Source of the DNA: Algoriphagus chordae | GTDB taxonomy: Bacteria; Bacteroidota; Bacteroidia; Cytophagales; Cyclobacteriaceae | Direction of reading: 5' to 3' | DNA: 64,000 nt | NCBI RefSeq assembly: GCF_003254055.1 | Contig: NZ_QKZT01000009.1 | Location: 1-64,000 of the forward strand | Shown here: positions 60,384 through 64,000 of the stretch, one piece after another | How the letters are laid out: each line of letters opens with the position of its first letter | How positions within the stretch are numbered: the first letter of the stretch is position 1 | The notes under the pieces: model-generated | Databases searched by the model: none | What the model saw: only the letters and a program-made list of their open reading frames with translations | What the model was told of the DNA's origin: nothing | Translations under genes and position numbers: made by a program

Positions 60384-62804
60384 TCAATCACTTTTCAAGC
60401 TTTTTACAGGATTTGCAAGCGCAGCAGCAATTGCCTGATAGCTGACAGTAAGCAAGGCAATAGAAAGAGTAATGGCGCCAGCAATAAAAAACACAAAAAT
60501 CCCGAGCTCTATCTTGAATGCAAAGGAATCTAGCCAGCGGCCCATCACTAACCAAGCAATCGGCACAGCTATGACAAAAGCTATTGCTACTAACTTGGTG
60601 AAATTGACCGAAAGTAATACTACGATACTACCTACAGAGGCACCTAGCACCTTACGAACACCAATTTCTTTCTTCCGTAGGAAGGCCGTATAAGCAGCCA
60701 GTCCAAATAACCCTATACAGGCAATAAGTATAGCTAGGACTGAAAATACGGTCAGGATTTTGCCAGAGGTTTGCTCATTTTTATAAAGCTCAGCCAGACT
60801 GTTATCCAAGAAAAAATAAGAAAGAGGTACTCCATCTGACAATTCCACCCACTTAGACTCCACTTCGGACAAAACCTCATTTTGCTGATTCCCTTCAAAT
60901 CTAACTGCAAGGTAATTGGTAAATCCAGCGGGATTTTTATCATTGAAAATAGCCAGCGGAGTAACCCCAGAATGCAGGGATTCGAAATTGAAATTCTCAA
61001 CTACTCCAACTACCGTCAGCTCCGAAGTAAAATTTTCTCCATTCACATTATTTGTAGTCATCAGATGCTGGCCTAGTGGATCGGTATCACCAAAAAACAC
61101 TTTGACAGCCTCTTCATTCAAAAGTACTGAGAGCGAATCATTAAAATCCTCATCGAATACCCGACCTAGCTTAGCTTTGATACCAATCGTAGCAAACAAA
61201 TCCGCCTCTGCAGACAAGCCTTTGGTAGTCAATACATCTCCGCCCCCAGGCTTGGTAAACTGTACTCCGAAAGTCCCTCTGCCGGGCATAGTGCTTGACT
61301 TGCCTGCAGATATCACTCCTGGTATGTTTTCTATTTCCTGCTTCAATGCATTGTGCTGATTTTGGTTGCCAAAACGATCCAAGACAAGCACGTTTTCTTT
61401 TTCAAAACCCAAGCTAGTGGATTGAATAAAATCAATTTGCTCATTGATAATCAACGTACCTGAAATCAAGGCTATGGCTATTCCAAACTGGAAAACAACT
61501 AAACCATTGCGCAGCCAGTTTCCCTTACCTGTTTGCAACTTGCCCTTCAGTATGCTAATCGTATTGAGTTTTGAAATATGAAAAGCAGGATAATAACCAG
61601 CCAGTAATCCTACAATGATGCCAAAGACAATCAGAATCGGTACCGAAGTCATTAAAGCAGAAAAGTCAAATACCAGTGATTTTTGGGCTAAATCATTGAA
61701 AAATGGCACCGTGAAACTCACCAATACAATCCCTATCAACAAACTAACAATCGTCAGTAAAACGGCTTCTAGAAGAAACTGGGCTATAATTTGTCCCCTA
61801 TCGGATCCCATTGCTTTTCTAACACCAACTTCTTTGGCACGATCTGCGGACCTTGCTGTTGCCAAATTGATGAAGTTGATACATGCCAAAACCAAGATAA
61901 ATATGGCAATAGAAATAAATATATACACATATAGGTAGTTTCCATTAGCTCTCATTTCTGCTTCCAAATTGGAATGAAGATGAATGTCTGAAATAGGTTG
62001 TAAAAAGTAGTTATACCCATTTCCTGCAGCTGAATAATCCGCATAGCTTACACCCAGATCTCGCTCGATTTGACCAGAAGCATATTTGGTTACTAAGTTT
62101 GGAATCTGAGTCTCAATCTCTGCGATACTCATTCCAGGGGTAGTTTTTATGTAGGTAAAAGCTGCAAAAGAGGTGTAATTATCCTGCTTCACAAATGGAA
62201 AAGATGCTGAGGAAATCAGGTAGTCAATTTTTAAATGAGAATTCTCAGGAATATCCTCCATAACTGCCACTACCTCAAATTCCTGTTCATTTTGCGTGAG
62301 TGTTTTACCTATTGGAGATTCATTCTTGAAAATCTTTTGAGCAATGGACTCAGAAATAACCATGGTATTGGGTTCAGCAAGTGCAGTTTTAGGATCCCCT
62401 GTCAGAAGTTCAAATTCAAGCACATTGAAAAAATTAGAATCAGCTACTGATATATAGCGCTCCTCATAACGAGTATCTCCATATTCTACAATAGCTCCGT
62501 CACCAAAATAAAATAGCCGTGTAGCATCCTCAACTCCCCTAATCTCCTTTTGGAAAACTTCAGAAAAACTATGTGGAATAATCGCATAGAAACTCACATG
62601 ATCAGGATACACGCGCTCCAATGCTACCCGATATATATTCTCATGATTTGGAATAAACTTATCATAGGAAAGCTCATCCTTCACATGCAAAAAAATCAAC
62701 ATGCAGCACATAAAACCTAAAGTCAAACCCAGCACATTGATCGCTGTGTACACCTTATTTTTCAAGAGATTTCGGATCGCAATTTTTAGGTAGTTTTTAA
62801 ACAT
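60384..62804 (-). CDS. FtsX/MacB-type ABC permease, orphan (permease 7 of 7)
   Basis: The frame opens at 62873, but MFKNYLKIAIRNLLKNK at 62804 is the family start, giving 806 residues. Coupling motifs are KEVGVRKAMGS and KEIGVRKVLGA. The first periplasmic domain ends YFLQPISDIHLHSNLEAE. The C-terminus is NPVKSLKSD, the only Asp-ending copy. It is separated from the others by the chitinase and acyltransferase genes, and no P-type promoter element was found upstream, so it is probably regulated differently. It is convergent with the acyltransferase gene. Confidence 0.92.
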   Translation of the reverse strand: MFKNYLKIAIRNLLKNKVYTAINVLGLTLGFMCCMLIFLHVKDELSYDKFIPNHENIYRVALERVYPDHVSFYAIIPHSFSEVFQKEIRGVEDATRLFYFGDGAIVEYGDTRYEERYISVADSNFFNVLEFELLTGDPKTALAEPNTMVISESIAQKIFKNESPIGKTLTQNEQEFEVVAVMEDIPENSHLKIDYLISSASFPFVKQDNYTSFAAFTYIKTTPGMSIAEIETQIPNLVTKYASGQIERDLGVSYADYSAAGNGYNYFLQPISDIHLHSNLEAEMRANGNYLYVYIFISIAIFILVLACINFINLATARSADRAKEVGVRKAMGSDRGQIIAQFLLEAVLLTIVSLLIGIVLVSFTVPFFNDLAQKSLVFDFSALMTSVPILIVFGIIVGLLAGYYPAFHISKLNTISILKGKLQTGKGNWLRNGLVVFQFGIAIALISGTLIINEQIDFIQSTSLGFEKENVLVLDRFGNQNQHNALKQEIENIPGVISAGKSSTMPGRGTFGVQFTKPGGGDVLTTKGLSAEADLFATIGIKAKLGRVFDEDFNDSLSVLLNEEAVKVFFGDTDPLGQHLMTTNNVNGENFTSELTVVGVVENFNFESLHSGVTPLAIFNDKNPAGFTNYLAVRFEGNQQNEVLSEVESKWVELSDGVPLSYFFLDNSLAELYKNEQTSGKILTVFSVLAILIACIGLFGLAAYTAFLRKKEIGVRKVLGASVGSIVVLLSVNFTKLVAIAFVIAVPIAWLVMGRWLDSFAFKIELGIFVFFIAGAITLSIALLTVSYQAIAAALANPVKSLKSD

Positions 62805-63127
62805 AGTTGAATTTTTACTTATGAAATAGATTAAGAAATCTTCTACTGGAACAGACCATCCCACATCTACCATCTTCTCTCTAAGACCAAAAAGTCTGCA
62901 GTTCCTATCTTGTAATTTAATGGTTGCGAGTAATTAACCACAAACTTTTAGCAAAAAACAAGAGGTGGAATGAATTATCCCGATGAGGGGCAAGCGAGAC
63001 CTTTTGCTTCGATTGGCTTTCCTAGTCAATGTAGCTTTAGGTTCAAAAATCTAATAAATGAATATCTCCAGTCGATTAAGACATAAATCACAGCAAGTAA
63101 AACGTCCTGTCGTAACGTCTTTTTTCC

Positions 63128-63135
63128 TACCTTTG
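63128..63135 (+). promoter_or_regulatory. -7 promoter box of purH
   Basis: TACCTTTG fits TAnnTTTG exactly, 34 bp before the purH start codon. No -33 TTG was clear. The rest of the 365-bp gap 62805-63169 shows no gene. Confidence 0.55.
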
Positions 63136-63169
63136 CCTTTTCCCAAAAATCAAACAAATCCATTGCCCA

Positions 63170-64000
63170 ATGGCTACAAAAAAAATTCAATCTGCCCTAA
63201 TCTCTGTCTTTTATAAGGACAATCTTGAACCAATCATCGCCCTTCTGAAAAAACACGGTGTGAAAATCTATTCTACCGGTGGTACTCAGAAATTCATAGA
63301 GGAACAAGGTGCAGAAGTTATCCCTGTTGAAGAATTGACTAGCTACCCTTCTATTTTTGGAGGCAGAGTAAAGACCCTTCACCCTAAAGTTTTTGGTGGC
63401 ATCCTTTACAGAAGAGACAATGATGGCGATGTAGCGCAGGCTGGCGAATATGATATTCCAGCAATTGATTTGGTGATCGTGGACCTTTATCCATTTGAGG
63501 AAACTGTAGCCTCTGGTGCTCCTGAAGCAGATATTATCGAGAAAATCGACATCGGAGGAATTTCTTTGATCCGTGCAGCTGCCAAGAACTTCAAGGATGT
63601 AACCATCATTGCTTCCAAAGATCAGTACGCTGAACTCGAAGGAAGACTTACTGCTCAAGAAGGAGCCACTACCTTAGCTGACCGTCGTTATTTCGCGGCT
63701 CAGGCCTTCCAGGTTTCTTCCAATTACGATACACATATCTTCAATTACTTCAATCAGGAGGAGAATATCCCTGCTTTAAAAGTATCTGAAACCAAAGCCA
63801 AAGCTCTACGCTACGGAGAAAACCCACATCAAAATGCACACTTCTATGGCAACATGGAAGATCTTTTTGATCAGTTGAATGGAAAAGAACTTTCCTACAA
63901 CAACTTAGTCGATGTGGATGCAGCGGTGAATTTGATCGCTGAATTCAAAGGTGAAACTGCCTTCGCTATCTTAAAGCATACTAATGCTTGTGGGGTTGCT
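63170..64000 (+). CDS. purH: Bifunctional AICAR transformylase / IMP cyclohydrolase, N-terminal part (cut by window edge)
   Basis: 277 codons are visible from the ATG at 63170, and the frame is still open at the right edge (usual length about 505). The N-terminal MGS-type IMP cyclohydrolase domain begins KKIQSALISVFYKDN and contains YSTGGTQKFI, FGGRVKTLHPKVFGG and DLVIVDLYPFE. The transformylase domain begins around residue 205 with ALRYGENPHQNAHFYG and LSYNNLVDVDAA, and the window ends in LKHTNACGVA. It performs the last two steps of IMP synthesis. purN is at 32141. Confidence 0.96.
   Translation, partial: MATKKIQSALISVFYKDNLEPIIALLKKHGVKIYSTGGTQKFIEEQGAEVIPVEELTSYPSIFGGRVKTLHPKVFGGILYRRDNDGDVAQAGEYDIPAIDLVIVDLYPFEETVASGAPEADIIEKIDIGGISLIRAAAKNFKDVTIIASKDQYAELEGRLTAQEGATTLADRRYFAAQAFQVSSNYDTHIFNYFNQEENIPALKVSETKAKALRYGENPHQNAHFYGNMEDLFDQLNGKELSYNNLVDVDAAVNLIAEFKGETAFAILKHTNACGVA

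Noticed and set aside
62805..63169. P-type promoter before permease 7
   Set aside because: No TGGCAT, CGRACA-N4-TGTYCG or GGGCAA combination is found on the minus strand in this gap.

Overview
The window looks like chromosomal DNA of a Bacteroidota bacterium, most likely Cytophagales (Cyclobacteriaceae / Algoriphagus-like). The evidence is moderate-to-low GC, TAnnTTTG-type -7 promoter boxes with few Shine-Dalgarno sequences, many small lipoproteins, DUF4397, GIN/DUF4097 and FG-GAP proteins, CydAB, a UbiA prenyltransferase, and long runs of ~800-residue FtsX-type permeases. Genus assignment is inference. No rRNA, tRNA, CRISPR or prophage was seen. One insertion sequence enters at the left edge.

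Layout. 1-231: N-terminus of an IS1380-like transposase. 471-8926: scattered housekeeping and regulatory genes (lipoprotein, WYL regulator with divergent DinB-like protein, DUF4397 lipoprotein, acetyltransferase, exported RidA-like protein, HPP membrane protein), ending in a four-gene ABC / YtrA-type GntR operon with a palindromic operator at its promoter. 9192-12506: a 1104-residue multidomain protein (lectin-like fold, LGFP repeats, papain-like Cys/His/Asp region) with no visible export signal. 13524-15072: two Tat-type ferritin-like proteins. 15314-21507: creatininase-like, FG-GAP propeller, DoxX-like membrane protein and a propeller/HEAT/cytochrome c lipoprotein, all on the plus strand. 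21578-25390: about ten copies of a 300-312 bp repeat full of small palindromes, interrupted by a PRC-barrel gene. 25685-32698: phosphodiesterase, nitrilase, TPR lipoprotein, UbiA enzyme, proB-proA and purN. 32766-62804: seven minus-strand FtsX/MacB-type permeases with no ATPase gene among them, interleaved with three beta-solenoid (GIN/DUF4097) exported proteins, cydAB, a bestrophin-like channel, an FG-GAP protein, a GH18 chitinase-like lipoprotein and an acyltransferase. 63170-64000: start of purH, cut by the window edge.

The most interesting system is the permease region. Three minus-strand transcription units there (a 93-residue unknown plus a permease; three permeases; a DUF4097 protein plus a permease) share an upstream element: a CGRACA-N4-TGTYCG palindrome, then GGGCAA at a fixed 5-nt spacing. 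The palindrome centre is 67.5-69.5 bp from a TGGCAT box preceded by a GAGG/T-run. A fourth unit (GIN protein, permease, GIN protein) has a degenerate version. This is what an activator-dependent, sigma-54-like promoter with an upstream activator site would look like. I therefore propose a co-regulated envelope system of orphan FtsX permeases plus secreted beta-solenoid proteins, with regulator and ATPase encoded elsewhere.

Other items worth following are the 312-bp palindrome array and the LGFP/papain-like giant protein. Start codons were moved inward from the longest reading frame where signal peptides, overlapping hairpins or homologous N-termini argued for it. purN and the chitinase gene appear to start with TTG.
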